The notes under the pieces: model-generated
Told to the model about the DNA's origin: nothing
The model's database searches: none
The model's input: the letters and a program-made list of their open reading frames with translations, nothing else
Made by a program: the position numbers and the translations under genes
Shown here: positions 1 through 11,840 of the stretch, piece by piece
Numbering within the stretch: position 1 is the stretch's first letter
Layout of the letters: each line of letters starts with the position of its first letter
Assembly: GCA_018907035.1 (NCBI GenBank)
Contig: JACCIC010000228.1
Coordinates: 62,001-126,000, forward strand
Length of the DNA: 64,000 nucleotides
Direction: 5' to 3'
DNA from: Sycobia sp. Sy_11
Lineage: Eukaryota > Arthropoda > Insecta > Hymenoptera > Epichrysomallidae

Positions 1-3000
1 GTGTGCAATGTGTAAGCGCGCGGGTGTGTAGTACCGGCATGCGGGAGATCAAAACATTGTATGAGTCTTACAAGTACGTGTTGTTTGACCCCGAATGCTG
101 TGAGAGAGAGAGAAAGTATGTTAGAGTGGGACGAAGGCTGTCGCCCAATTGGAGCGCGTCGTCACGCCCCTGACCGCCGCTCTTCCCCCACCACTCGCTT
201 TTCGGCGCAACCGTGCCAATGAGCGAGCGGCGCGAGGGAGGTGGGCGGAGCGATGAGGATGAACCGAGGTGATGAGCTGGATGCCAGATGAACGGCACAC
301 AGACTCGTCTCAGCTCCGGTTGCGACGAGTAACTTTCGTGATCGCGTGGTTTTGTGTATTGCAGTGGAGTGATTTTGCGTGCTGTGATTTGTGTGTGGTT
401 ATCGCGGAGAGTGTTTAGAAAAGTGTTTTGAAAGCCGCGCCAGTGTTAATTCAGTTCGTTATTTGCGGCGGTGTGTGTTTATTACGTGTATCTTGTTTCG
501 CGAATAATGTGTCTATTTTGCTTGTAGTTCCAATTAGTGTTTTATTAAAGCCATTATTTAAATTAAATATTGATACCGTTTTGAATTTCTTTTCACGAAC
601 CCGTGCCTTTTCTATTCTATCCTCACTTATTTTACCTCAGAGTGCGTTAAATCAGTGCCGTGCGTTCACCCACGATCTACGAAAAGGGTTCTCACTTCCC
701 TTTTATCCAGAAGTGAGTGGTGACAGTGCTGCCCGAGCATCCTCTGAGGACCGTTGCCGTCGAAGTGGTCAAGCCAGCCCGCCGTGCCCTCTCTGCCTTC
801 GCCATCGCCACGCAAAGACGGCTACTTCCGACGGGACGTAACAGAGGAGGAGGAAAATTTTTGGTGACAGCGGTGGGATTCGCCGTCAAAGGTCTCCAGT
901 ACCCTCGCGGGAAAAAGCGCCCTTAGTACCCTCGCGGGAAAAGGGAATCATCGACCTGGTGCGCATCACCGACAGCCGCCGCAGCGACCTTCAAAGAGAG
1001 GAGGGTACATCAAGAAGTGGTGTCTGCCGTCGGCGAGATTCACCAGGTAAGTGGTATTCCTTTCTTTCGTTAAGAGATTGGAACGCCGATCATAGGCGCC
1101 GTTTTTCTGTTTTCTTTTCGGAATAAATTACATTCGCAATAAAAACGCGTGTTAGCTTATTTATTTTATTTATTTAGCTTATTACTGTATTTAGCTTAGT
1201 TCATTTGGTTCATTTTTTTTGTGTGAATTAAATTTCATGGTGATTTTACTACGTTTAGTAAACTTTTGAATATTAACCGTTTAATAATCGTCTTAAATTT
1301 GTTTAATAATTTGTTTAATTACCTTTTATTACGGCATTTATTATGGCATTTTGTTCGGATAAAAAATTTTTTTTTGTTTCGATTACGTGCAGCATGAAAG
1401 TTGCGTAAAATTTATGAACATTGGGAATAGTATATTTATTAATGCTAATTTATTTATGTAAAGTATATTATATTTATTGATAGTATATTTGCTAATATCA
1501 TTTATCAATATTTGTGGAAACTTCCGTATTTATTTCCGTCGCTCGAGCGGTATTCTAGTTTTTGTTTATTTTAGACAAAGTTATTTTTGTGATAATTACG
1601 GAATTAATAATAATATTGATAATTAAAAAATAATCAGTGAACTGTGAATAATTCCAGATAGAATAATTTTAAATAAGTATATGTAGATTTTGAACGATTA
1701 ATTTAAAATAATCATATAATTTAGTTAATAATTATATATGGTCATGCACTATAATTATGCATTTTAATTATGTATTGTAATTATATGACTTAATAACACG
1801 TATACATTTGAGTTGTGCGTTTTAGTAGTTATATATAATTGTGATGATATTTTAATTGATTTTGAATAATTATACACATAGATCTCAGATATTAAATTGT
1901 AAATAGAAGAATTTTGTGAATTATAAATTAACTAATAACTTTATAACTTCATAACTTCATAACGACTTAATAACTTCATTAGGATAAAACCCGGGACAAA
2001 ATCCCCATTAAGCTCATCCCGGTCGCGACGGTATAATTAGATTTAAAATAGGGATAATCCCCTCGGCGACGGGGTCATTAGGCGCGGATTACGGATAATC
2101 CCCTCGGCGACGGTAGATGGGAGATTTACCCCGCACCCTAATTTACACCTGTGCGACGTGAGTTATATGCCGGCTAGGTTGTAATAAAAATAAAGAATTA
2201 TCATTAATTATTTAAATTGTGTTAATAATATAGTAATTGTAGTATATTAGTTATAGTATATTAATTATATATCTTCCCTATATATATTTTAAATTATATA
2301 TATATATTTACTGCTTAATGGTGGGACGTTTCTGCCCGAGATTATAATAACTTTATTAATGATACGCGATTGACATATACAAATAAGCATTGGTAGTAAA
2401 TAATAATAACAATAACAATAATAAGTAACAATAATAATTAATTAATTAATTAATAATAATAATAATAAATACTGATCGTGAAACTAAGAAATTTTTTTTT
2501 ATTTTACATGCAGTTTTATATGCGTACGCTTGTAATTTTTCGTATTGTTGTAACCTGGTAGGCTTTTTCAGAATTTAATGAAAATGTGATTCAAATTTTT
2601 TTTTCTCTTCTTCTCTTTCCACGTTTTTAAAATTAAATCGGAAATAAAATTAAATGATAAATTTTTGAATTTTTTGAAATCCCAGTTTTTCCCCATCGAC
2701 AAACCTATTGCATGTCAGTTGTTTTATCCAATATTATATATACTTACATATTATAATAATATATTATATATTTTATACTGTTATATATTGTTTTATTTTA
2801 TTTTATTATATATTATTACTAATTGATATTTATATACTATTATATTCATACTTATGTATCATACTATATATGTAATTTACTCCCGCGCGCGTGAGGTAGG
2901 ACCGTCGGACCTAGTGTGTCCGAGTTTCCCCGGGGTTATTATACGACAAATTGCGTAGGCCCCTCGGAGCTAGTGCCTCCGAGCCCCCTCCTTCACCCCC

Positions 3001-3015
3001 AGAGCTAACGTCTCT
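1..3015 (+). repeat. 5' LTR of Ty3-type element A1 (left end outside window)
   Basis: Positions 1-830 recur at 9471-10317 downstream of pol, so this is the 5' LTR; its first 425 bases or so lie left of the window. The A2 copy, which follows a pol 3' end on the minus strand, matches all the way to the equivalent of about 3015. The LTR is therefore about 3.4 kb, unusually long for a Ty3-type element. A GC-rich stretch (about 690-1046) is followed by a very AT-rich one. Two copies of a 41-bp minisatellite unit lie at 2051-2114 and an AATAAA at 1122. The exact right end is uncertain by about 10 bases and I could not assign a tRNA primer site. Confidence 0.8.
1044..1052 (+). promoter_or_regulatory. 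candidate splice donor in A-family LTR
   Basis: CAG|GTAAGT is a near-perfect 5' splice site (boundary 1046/1047). It ends a GC-rich stretch and is retained in A2 (minus strand near 14575), in B (minus, near 40205) and in its duplicated copy (minus, near 44802). Conservation in copies that have otherwise drifted suggests a function. Splicing itself is inferred. Confidence 0.5.
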
Positions 3016-3098
3016 GTCCTCCTGCTTCACGTCTCTTTACTATTAAGTACATATAAGTATAATAAGTAAACTAGTGAAATATATACTTTACTATATAA

Positions 3099-3141
<43 letters not shown>

Positions 3142-3289
3142 CTCTTGTCCGTGTAGGTCCAAAAGTTTTTGAAAAACCTATAAAAGATTTTTTTTCCGTT
3201 CTTCTTCAAATTCGAAGCCAGCCCCCTTTGAGGCTAACGTCCTCAAAGTCCTCCCTTTTAGCTCGTAGGTAATAGAATCGCGCTTGAAC
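3016..3289 (+). other. A1 leader between 5' LTR and gag, with candidate splice acceptor
   Basis: Non-coding leader. It holds a run of about 34 A residues (3104-3137), then a pyrimidine-rich tract ending GTGTAG|G at 3156/3157, which looks like a 3' splice site. Element B has the same arrangement (minus strand, near 35924) although its neighbouring bases differ. Together with the donor at 1047 this predicts a leader intron of about 2.1 kb removed before gag. Gag begins at the ATG at 3290. Confidence 0.45.
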
Positions 3290-4765
3290 ATGGCATACAC
3301 GCCGGCCGAATTTGAGGCCAAGATGCGGGAATTACGCGAGCGCGAAGACCGCTTGGCTGAGCGCGAGGCTCGCCTTAGGGTGCATGAGGCGGATCTCACG
3401 CAACATAGGGCCGTGAAAAACGATCGGGACGCTGTGATCGACGACCTCGTCGCGCGCTTGGAACGTGCGGAAGCTCGTTGGGACGCTTTCCAGTCCCAGC
3501 AGCCGCGTCCACGAGGTTCTGAATACCGGTCATGCGATTCGTGCCACGGGGATAGCGTAACCGAGGCGACGATGTCCGAATATCGGCATCTCCCGACGAT
3601 CCGTAGCCGCGACGAATCCGCCGACGTACAGATCGTGTACGACCGCGACGAAACGCCGCGACGTGACGCGCAATACGACAACGCGCGTAGAAACATGCGA
3701 TGGTGACCGCGCTGGGGACATCCTGAGTACGTCAGGGAGCGCGAATGCGACGGGTATGGAATTGAATCATCGCGTGCACATAGGGGTTTCGAAACCCGCG
3801 GACGGCGATATGAAATGTCAACGGTCGACTACGGAATGTCGAAAGAATTGTTGCGCGAATGCATTGCGAAGGTTCCGTATTTCGACGGGACCAACCTTCT
3901 GGAGTTTGTCGCTGCGATTCGGCAAATCCAGGACCAAGTCCCCGAAAGTTTAGAGCTAGAGGTCAACCGTCGCCTCAGGCTTAAACTGACAAAAGCAACG
4001 CCTGCGATGTTTGGGAGACGGGAGTATGAAACCATCGAAGGTTTCGTTCGCCGGTTACTCGAGGTGTTTGGTTCGAATCTCACGTCTCATCATGTGAGGC
4101 AACAATTAGGCGAAATCCGAATGGGCGTAAACGAGCCCATAACCGATTATGTGTACCGCGTCGCGAAACTACACAGCGCGTTACTCGACTGCGCAAAAAT
4201 AACGCGCCGAGTGACTCAATTGAGCCGCGTCGAGATCGCGGAAATCGAAAACGACGTGATAGCCAACTTTATGGACGGTTTGCCGGAACACCTGTCGAAC
4301 CGAATTCGCGATTGTCCCCGCGACATAGAAGGCCTGTACAGGATTGCTGTCCAGGTATCGAACGATTTCCAGCGGAAAAACGAGCGGTACAATGGGAGAC
4401 TGCTTTCTGGCGAATGCGGGGAAACTGCGAACCATCATAGGAATCGCGATCCGGTCGTTGTACCCGTACCTCAAGCGACACTCCGCGAAAGGTATAACGG
4501 GAATCCGCGCATGGAGTGGAGAAGCGCGCCAAAAGTGAGTCGCGAAGATACGCGAAATCACTCTCGCGGAGAACCCCGACCTGCGCAGAATACGCGCGCA
4601 CGCTCACCGCGTCCGGATGGGCCACAATTGATTTGCAACTATTGTGGCAAATTCGAACATGAGCGTGAAAATTGTTTCACGCGACAAAACCGCGAGTCGG
4701 GAAACGCGCAAAGCGCCCGGAGGAGAGACGGCCCTCCGACGAACGTCGCGCAAACCCGTCGTTAG
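3290..4765 (+). pseudogene. gag: gag of element A1, one internal stop
   Basis: Capsid/nucleocapsid precursor of a Ty3-type retrotransposon, 492 codons. The first ATG after the leader (3290) is used because element B starts at the same methionine. The N-terminal 70 residues are charged and heptad-like (coiled coil). The capsid region starts near 3815. A CCHC zinc knuckle (C-x2-C-x4-H-x4-C) lies near 4635-4680, followed by an arginine-rich tail. A TGA at 3704-3706 interrupts the frame where element B reads through, so this copy is dead unless read through. The end overlaps the protease frame by about 95 bases in the -1 frame, the usual Ty3 arrangement for making Gag-Pol. Confidence 0.85.
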
Positions 4766-7700
4766 TGCATTTTTGCAGCATCGGCATCGTCAACGATTTG
4801 CCGATGATAACAATAGCGTCGCCCGATATTTTCACAGGCGAAACTACAGCGATGGTTGACACCGGGGCACAACCAAATGTAGTAAAGCGGTGTGTGCTAG
4901 GAAAACGCGTCATAATCCGCGACGCAAAACAAACGTGCGTAAGGGGTATAAGCGGCGCTCCCGTGCCAGTTATCGGTGTGTGCGAGATACGTCTCCAGAA
5001 ACCGGACACGTGCGTCGAGTTTCTCGTGGTGGAGAACGATTTCCCCATACCAACGCCGGCTCTGTTAGGCGCGAGATTTCTAGATCAGGCGAGAGTGATA
5101 ATCGACTTTCGCGATCGGAAAATCACTTTTGGGAAGCGCGCTTTAGATGCAAGCCGAGGCGTGGCAAAATGTGGTCCGCACGAAACGTGCTGGATCGAAG
5201 CACCCGTGGCCGAGAGATGTGCTGGAAAGGTCGTACGGAAACGACTGGGGCCGGGTATTTTCGTCGGTGGGAATCACGCGAAACCCATTGAGGGACGGGT
5301 ACGCGTACCGGTAGAAAATACCAACATTTTTGGCATTCTGGTTGACATTCCAGATTTAACGTTTTGTGAAGGGGAAACCGCGTCACCGGCCGAAACGGTC
5401 AAAACGGGGGGGACGAGTGTCCGATGCACCGACGAGCGGGACGAATCGCGAACTCAATCGGACCATCCGTTAGTTTGCGCAACCATAGCCGCGTGCGATA
5501 CGAGTAGGATAGCGTGTGTTAGAGGGTTGATACAAGTAAACGACGAGTAGTTTGCTCACCGTATCGACGCCATCTGCGAAGAATACGCGGACGTATTTCA
5601 TCTCCCGGACGAGATATTACCGGCAACCGTAACGACCGAACACGCAATAGAAACGACTGATTCCGTCCCGGTAAACGCGCGTAATTACCGTTATCCACAA
5701 GCGTTGCGCGACGAAATAAAGCGTCAGGTGGAGAAGTTGATAAGCGACGGTATTGTCGAGCCGTCCACATCGCCTTATTCCAGCCCTGCGTGGATCGTGC
5801 CGAAACGAGCGTCGAGCGACGGCGAGAAAAAGTGGCGCCTCGTGATAGATTTTCGCGAATTAAACGCGAAAACGATCGGAAATGCGTATCCGATCCCGAA
5901 CATCACGGAAATCATCGATAGTCTCGGTGGGTCCAAGTATTTCAGTACTTTGGATTTAGCCGCGGGCTTCCACCAGATACCGATGAGCGAAAAGGATCGC
6001 GAAAAAACCGCGTTTAAAACTCCTTTCGGGCTCTACCAATACACGAGAATGCCGTTCGGGCTGAAAAATGCACCGGCAACCTTTCAGCGCCAGATGGATA
6101 CCGTGTTCCGTGGCCTCCAAGGAGATGAAGTGTTCGTCTACGTAGACGACTGCATCATCTTTGCGAAGACCCTTGAGGAGCACGACGCGAAACTGCGCAG
6201 AGTCGTCGAAAGATTGCGCGAAGCGGGGATGAAGCTGCAGCCGGAAAAATGCAGTTTCTATCGCAGGGAAGTCGCGTACCTCGGCCACGCGATAAGTGCC
6301 GACGGAGTACGTCCGGATCCGGGAAAAACTTCCGCGGTTCAGGGATTTCCGACGCCGAAGAACGCGAGAAACATTCGGGAGTTTTTAGGGCTCGCGGGAT
6401 ATTATCGCCGGTTCGTACCAGAGTTTGCAAAGTATTCGCGTGCGTTAGCTGCGCTCCTTAGGAAAGATGCAATATTCACCTGGGGCGAGAAGCAGCGGGA
6501 AGGCTTCGAATATTTGAAAAGCAAACTATGCGAGGAACCGCTGTTGAAATATCCCGATTTTCACCGGCCATTTCGTGTAACGACTGACGCATCAAACCAA
6601 GCGATAGGCGCGGTACTCAGCCAAGTCCACGGCGAAAAGGACTTGCCCGTTGCATATTTCTCAAGAATGCTGAAAGGCGCGGAGGAGCGTTACTCTACGA
6701 TAGAGAAGAAGATGCTCGCGTTATTCGAAGCGGCTAGGCAATTTCGGTATTGCCTGTTCGGCCGCAAATTCACGTTTTTCACTGACCACCAACCGTTGGT
6801 GTGGGTCCACAACTTGAAGGACCCAACGTCTAGACTAAAACGGTTGTACTTCAAACTATGCGAGTTTGAGTACACGGTTGAGTATAGGCCGGGCAGGACA
6901 AATGTAGTCGCGGATGCATTATCGAGAAACCCACCCGCGACCGCTATCAATACTTTTATAACCGAGAACGGCAGTCGGCGTCCGGTCTGCGAATTCGAGG
7001 AGGCCGGGATTGTGCAGCAGTCGGTGCGGGTCCAGGTACACGAAGCACCAGCACAGCCACCTCAAGCAGTCCAACCACCTCGTACCGTAGAGCATGTTCG
7101 TGAGGACGAATACGATACCATCCAGGTCGAGCAGGAGGATGAACAGGGTCAGGAGGATTTCATGTCCGAGATGGGGACAATGGGGAGCAGTCCCGAAAGT
7201 CACTCACTCAGCGTGAGATCCGATGATGTGGTCAACGAGCCTTCCGAAGGCCACGCTACGGATGACGAGGGGGAAGACGATGGGTCGTCGGATGAAGACC
7301 TGGTAGAACCAGCTGATGTCCCGTACGACCTCCACCAGCGGTACCACGACCAACCTGGCCTCGCCGAAATTCGCGATGGCGTGTTCCTGTATCGTGGGAA
7401 CGCCATCGTACTCGTGACTGCCGACTGGCAACCCATTTGCGAAGCAGCCCGCGAGCTGCTTGACAAGGACGGGCTACCGGATAGGCCGTTCATACCTGCG
7501 GGAACTGCGGAAGCCGTTGCGAACGGCCGGTTCCACACTGTATTTTTGTCCGTTAAGGAAAACGAGCACGCACCGCTCAATCTAAATACGCTTCGACAGG
7601 CATTCGACGCGGCCTACGAAATTATACGCGCGAAAAACATGAAAGCGGTTAGGTGCGCGTACTTTGCGAAACCAGTTAAGGATGTAACGTGGAGCGCTAT

Positions 7701-8835
7701 TCGATCCCGCCTAGAGGATCTGGCGAAGCGATCTAATGTGGTGAAATACCTCATTTGTAAAAACCTCATCCGAGTGCCTCCCGAAGAAGAACGTGAGGTT
7801 ATAATACGCGACGTCCACCAATCACCGATGAACGGGCACAAGGGCGTTACGAAGACGTACCTCCGTGTCAAACATGATTTCTACTGGTCAACATTGAAAC
7901 GTGACGTACAGGACGTCATCGCCAGGTGTACGACCTGCCACATCGGCAAACTCGTGAGGAGGAAGGTCCATCAACCGATGGTCCTTACGGATACTGCCTT
8001 TGACAAGGTAGCCATGGATATAGTGGGGCCCCTCCCAGAGACAACGAATGGCAACGTCTACATCCTGACGATGCAGTGCCTGCTAACAAAGTACGTGGTC
8101 GCCGCGCCGTTGAAGAACGCGAACTCCGCAAGCATAGCCGACGCGTTCTTGACCAAGCTGGTGTATCAGTACGGATCTCCGCGGATCATGCTGACCAACC
8201 AGGGGACGGCTTTCACGTCGAGCCTTCTGAAGAATGTTGCGAAGTTGTGCAAAACCAGGAAGTGTACAATAACCGCATATCGTCCACAGAGCAACGGCTC
8301 CATCGAACGTATGCACCATGTATTGAAAGAGTATTTCAAGTGCTACGTAAAAGATGAGACGACCTGGGACAGCTGGTTAGACTGCGCTTCCTTTGCGTAC
8401 AACACCAGCATTCATGAAGGAACCCGAGTGAGCCCCTTCGAGTGTGTGTTCGGGAAAATCGCGCGCGTGCCAACAGATCACCCGGGAATCGAGGAAACGT
8501 ATGATGAGACATACTTCGATTACGTTGCGCGATTGAAGGTCAGGACCGCGAAAATATTAGAAACCGCGCGGAATAATCTAATATCCGCAAAAGAGAGGTC
8601 CAAGACCTATTATGATAAGCGGATAAATCCGTACGACTTCCGCGAAGGAGATGACGTGCTCCTACTTCGAAACGTTAAGCGAAGACCGTTTGATTCTGAC
8701 TATACCGGACCGTATAGAATCACGCGGATCCTCCCGAAAAATAACGTGGAGATCGCGATAGGCAGTCGCCTGAAGGTGGTACACGGAGAAAAGCTATGTC
8801 TCACCCACCTGGAGGCGCCGAACCCGCACGAATAA
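4672..8835 (+). pseudogene. pol: pol of element A1: protease, RT, RNase H, extra domain, integrase
   Basis: Single Pol frame, -1 relative to gag, broken only by TAG at 5548-5550 (AAG in element B). Protease DTG is at 4858-4866. Reverse transcriptase has YVDD at 6139-6150, followed by RNase H with TTDAS near 6580. An acidic linker (about 7080-7310) and a domain of about 130 residues (7369-7768) precede the integrase. The integrase has an HHCC zinc finger (about 7800-7950), first catalytic Asp at 8017, Glu at 8305 and a C-terminal GPY/F module (near 8700). The second catalytic position (8197-8199) is AAC, Asn, where A2, C and D read Asp; the spacing to Glu is the expected 35 residues. Three residues present in A2 just before the first Asp are also missing. 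The RT is probably sound but the element cannot integrate itself. Confidence 0.9.
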
Positions 8836-9045
8836 TAAGATTGTATGATTAAAAGACTTTTCTTTTTGTTTAGGTGCAGTAGGATTGTTTCCGAGCGTAG
8901 CCAACAGCCAGGAAAGACGGTGGCGAACGACGACCAACAACACATACGAGTTCAGCGGCACACCAGCGACAGCCCGAAGACAGCCGATCCAGCTTCCAGT
9001 AACAAGATGGTAGCAGCGGCCCAACAGCAGAACAACCCAGTCTGA
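8836..9045 (+). other. A1 3' untranslated region, polypurine tract lost
   Basis: Short non-coding stretch between the pol stop and the 3' LTR. A2 has about 65 more bases here, ending in a G-rich polypurine tract directly before TGTTGCG. A1 has deleted that block, so the plus-strand primer site is missing. Confidence 0.6.
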
Positions 9046-10317
9046 TGTTGCGTCCCGAGGATGACCTCGTTCCTTGCGCGCGTGGTCGCGGCGCCTGCAC
9101 GCTGTTGACATTTATGTGTTCCATTCGTGTGTGATGTAAATGTATAACCTGTGGGAGAATTGTTGTAATTACCTGTAGTAATTCTTATTATTAATAATAA
9201 TTCTTATTATTTATTGTAGTAATTAATAAATCATAAGAAATAGCAAATGGAATTGTGTAATAATGATGTGTGCAAAATGAATGTTTTGTTATGTGTAAAC
9301 GATGAGTAATGAATATGACGTGAGTAAAGAGTGATGAACATGGTGAATATAGTAAGTGAGTGACGTGTGCGGAATGTAATAAATGCAAGAATAAACGATG
9401 AATGGTGAATATGATGCGAATAAAGAATGATGAATATAGAGAATAAGCGAATGATGTGTGCGATTGGCCCGTGTGCAATGTGTAAGCGCGCGGGTGTGTA
9501 GTACCGGCATGCGGGTGATCAAAACATTGTATGAGTCTTACAAGTACGTGTTGTTTGACCCCGAATGCTGTGAGAGAGAGAGAAAGTATGTTAGAGTGGG
9601 ACGAAGGCTGTCGTCCAGTTAGAGCGCGTCGTCACGCCCCTGACCGCCGCTCTTCCCCCACCACTCGCTTTTCGGCCGAACCGTGCCAATGAGCGAGCGG
9701 CGCGCGGGAGGTGGGCGGAGCGATGAGGATGAACCGAGTTGATGAGCTGGATGCTAGATGAACGGCGGACAGACTCGTCTCAGCTCCGGTTGCGACCAGT
9801 AACTTTCGTGATCGCGTGGTTTTGTGTAGTGCAGCGCAGTGATTTTGCGTTCTGTGATATGTGTGTGGTTTGTATCGCGAAGAGTGTTTAGAAAAGTGTT
9901 TTGAGGGCCGCGTCAGTGTCCATTCAGTTTGTTATTTGCGGCGGTGTGTATTATTACGTGTATCTTGTTTCGCGAATAATGTGTCTATTTTGCTTATAGT
10001 TCCAAGTAGTGTTTTATTAAAGTATTATTTAAATTAAATATTGATACCGTTTTTGAATTTCTTTTCACGAACCTGTGCCTTTGCCTCTTCTATTCTATCC
10101 TCATTCATTTTATCACAGAGTGCGTTAAATCAGTGCTGTGCGTTCACCCACGATCTACGAACAGGGTTCTCACTTCCCTTTTATCCAGAAGTGAGTGATA
10201 CAGTGCTGCCCGAGCATCCTCTGAAGACCGTTGCCGTCGAATTGGTCAAGCCAGCCCGCCGTGCCCTCTCTGCCTTCGCCATCGCCACGCAAAGACGGCT
10301 ACTTCCGACGGGACGTA
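9046..10317 (+). repeat. 3' LTR of A1, truncated
   Basis: Begins TGTTGCGTCC, the same start as in A2 (15875, minus) and E (63381). From 9471 it parallels window position 1 onward with several percent mismatch, then stops matching at 10317, the equivalent of 838. The last 2.2 kb of the LTR are absent, replaced by the repeat at 10318-10684. The first 430 bases contain degenerate short tandem repeats around GATGAAT/GTGAATAT. Confidence 0.8.
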
Positions 10318-10684
10318 ATAGGAGCAAACGTTTTGCACTAAAATTAAGAATATTAAATTTTCACTTTTTTTTGCGAATTTGGCGATTGTGCGTTCTACGA
10401 GCAATCTAACGAGGAGCAAACGCTGGCTCTGGTCTTACGGCTCTATATGGACAAGGAGCAAACGTTATCTGCGTTCTACGAGCAATCTAACGAGGAGCAA
10501 ACGCTGGCTCTGGTCTTACCGCTCTATATGGACAGGGAGCAAACGTTTTGCACTAAAATTAAGAATATTAAATTTTCACTTTTTTTGCGAATTTGACGAT
10601 TGTGCGTTCTACGAGCAATCTAACGAGGAGCAAACGCTGGCTCTGGTCTTACCGCTCTATATAGACAAGGAGCAAACGTTTTGT
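10318..10684. repeat. 215-bp-period repeat filling an inverted LTR junction
   Basis: Bases 10321-10465 recur at 10536-10680, with a shorter inner copy of about 70 bases between them. The 9-mer GAGCAAACG occurs seven times. One frame reads as ordinary-looking protein with the recurring peptides CAFYEQSNEEQT and LPLYMDKEQTF. The left flank is the A1 LTR (+), the right flank an A-family LTR (-). Origin unknown; I do not recognise it as part of any element here. Confidence 0.75.
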
Positions 10685-11257
10685 GAGACGTTAGCTCTGG
10701 GGGTGAAGGAGGGGGGGGCTCGGAGGCACTAGCTCCGAGGGGCCTACGGGGAAACTCGGACACACTAGGTCCAACGATCCTACCTCACGCGCGCGGGAGT
10801 AAATTACATATATATTATGATAAATATGTATGAATATAATATAGTATATAATAGTATATAAATATCAAGTAGTAATAATATATAATAAAATAAAATAAAA
10901 CAATATATAACAGTATAAAATATATAATATAATATTATAATATGTAAGTATATATAATATTGGATAAAACAACTGACATTCAATTGGTTTGTCGATGGGG
11001 GAAAAACTGGGATTTCAAAAAATTCAAAAATTTACCATTTAATTTTATTTCCGATTTTATTCTAAAAACGTGGAAAGAGAAGAAGAAAAAAAGAAAGAAA
11101 AAAAAAATTGAATTACATTTTCATTAAATTCTGAAAAAGCCTACCAGGTTACAACAATACGAAAAATGACAACCGTACGCATATAAAACTGCATGTAAAA
11201 TAAAAAAAAATTTCTTAGTTTCACGATCAGTATTTATTATTATTATTATTAATTAAA
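10685..11257 (-). repeat. Distal end of the 3' LTR of element A2
   Basis: Reverse complement of A1 positions about 2445-3015, including the GC-rich block CTCACGCGCGCGGGAG and the AT-rich stretch. It lacks about 19 bases present in A1 and B (A1 near 2940). The Penelope-like element separates it from the rest of this LTR. Confidence 0.75.
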
Positions 11258-11293
11258 ACAATTGAATTGTACTTCTGTCGACTGCCCATATAC

Positions 11294-11350
11294 AAATTAA
11301 TAAATATTTTTTATTGGTCTTACAGTCCAATCAATTTCAACCAAAAATAA

Positions 11351-11381
<31 letters not shown>

Positions 11382-11809
11382 TAAAATAAAAATAAAAACT
11401 AAAAAATAAAAAATAAAAATAACAATAAAAAATAAAAAATAAGAAATACAAATAATAAATAATAAAAATAAAAAATAAAAATTAAAAATAAAAATTAAAT
11501 TAAAAATTAAATTAAAATGATAATGACAGTCAGACTGTCCTTGTTTATATTCACCCCCGTAGACTAATCTGAAAATAAAATATTAGCTGAAAAAATTCTT
11601 TGTTAGTAAAGTGCAGTCTGACTGTCCCCAAGACCCTTACCTAATTGAAGACTTGTCCAACGTTTCGAGCTCGCTACGGCTCCTCATCAGGGACTAATCT
11701 AAACCTTATATTCTAATCTATATATACTCATCCCCACCACCAAATTTCGTAAATTAAATATAAATTCCCCCTCTACACAAATTGTCCAAAACCAATCAAT
11801 TTAATAAGG
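11294..11809 (-). repeat. Left inverted pseudo-LTR of the Penelope-like element
   Basis: Near-perfect reverse complement of 12493-13009. Contains the AT-rich (AAAAT)n tract, the heptad-like CAGTCTGACTGTC palindromes and a minus-strand hammerhead motif at 11655-11694. Confidence 0.85.
11655..11694 (-). ncRNA. Hammerhead ribozyme motif (minus-strand copy)
   Basis: Exact reverse complement of the motif at 12608-12647: conserved CTGATGA and GAAAC boxes, stem I GTCC/GGAC, and the palindromic ACGT as stem III. It would be formed only in minus-strand transcripts. Confidence 0.65.
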
Positions 11810-11840
11810 TCTATTTTGTTTCCGAAACAAAATTGGGGCA

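Noticed and set aside
692..926. Short frames in the GC-rich part of the A1 LTR
   Set aside because: Not kept in frame in A2 or B; composition of the LTR exon-like stretch explains them.
10041..10732. Open frames of 117-122 codons across the A1 LTR and the filler repeat
   Set aside because: They cross the LTR/filler border and repeat with the DNA period; only the peptide-like frame in the filler was kept as an observation.
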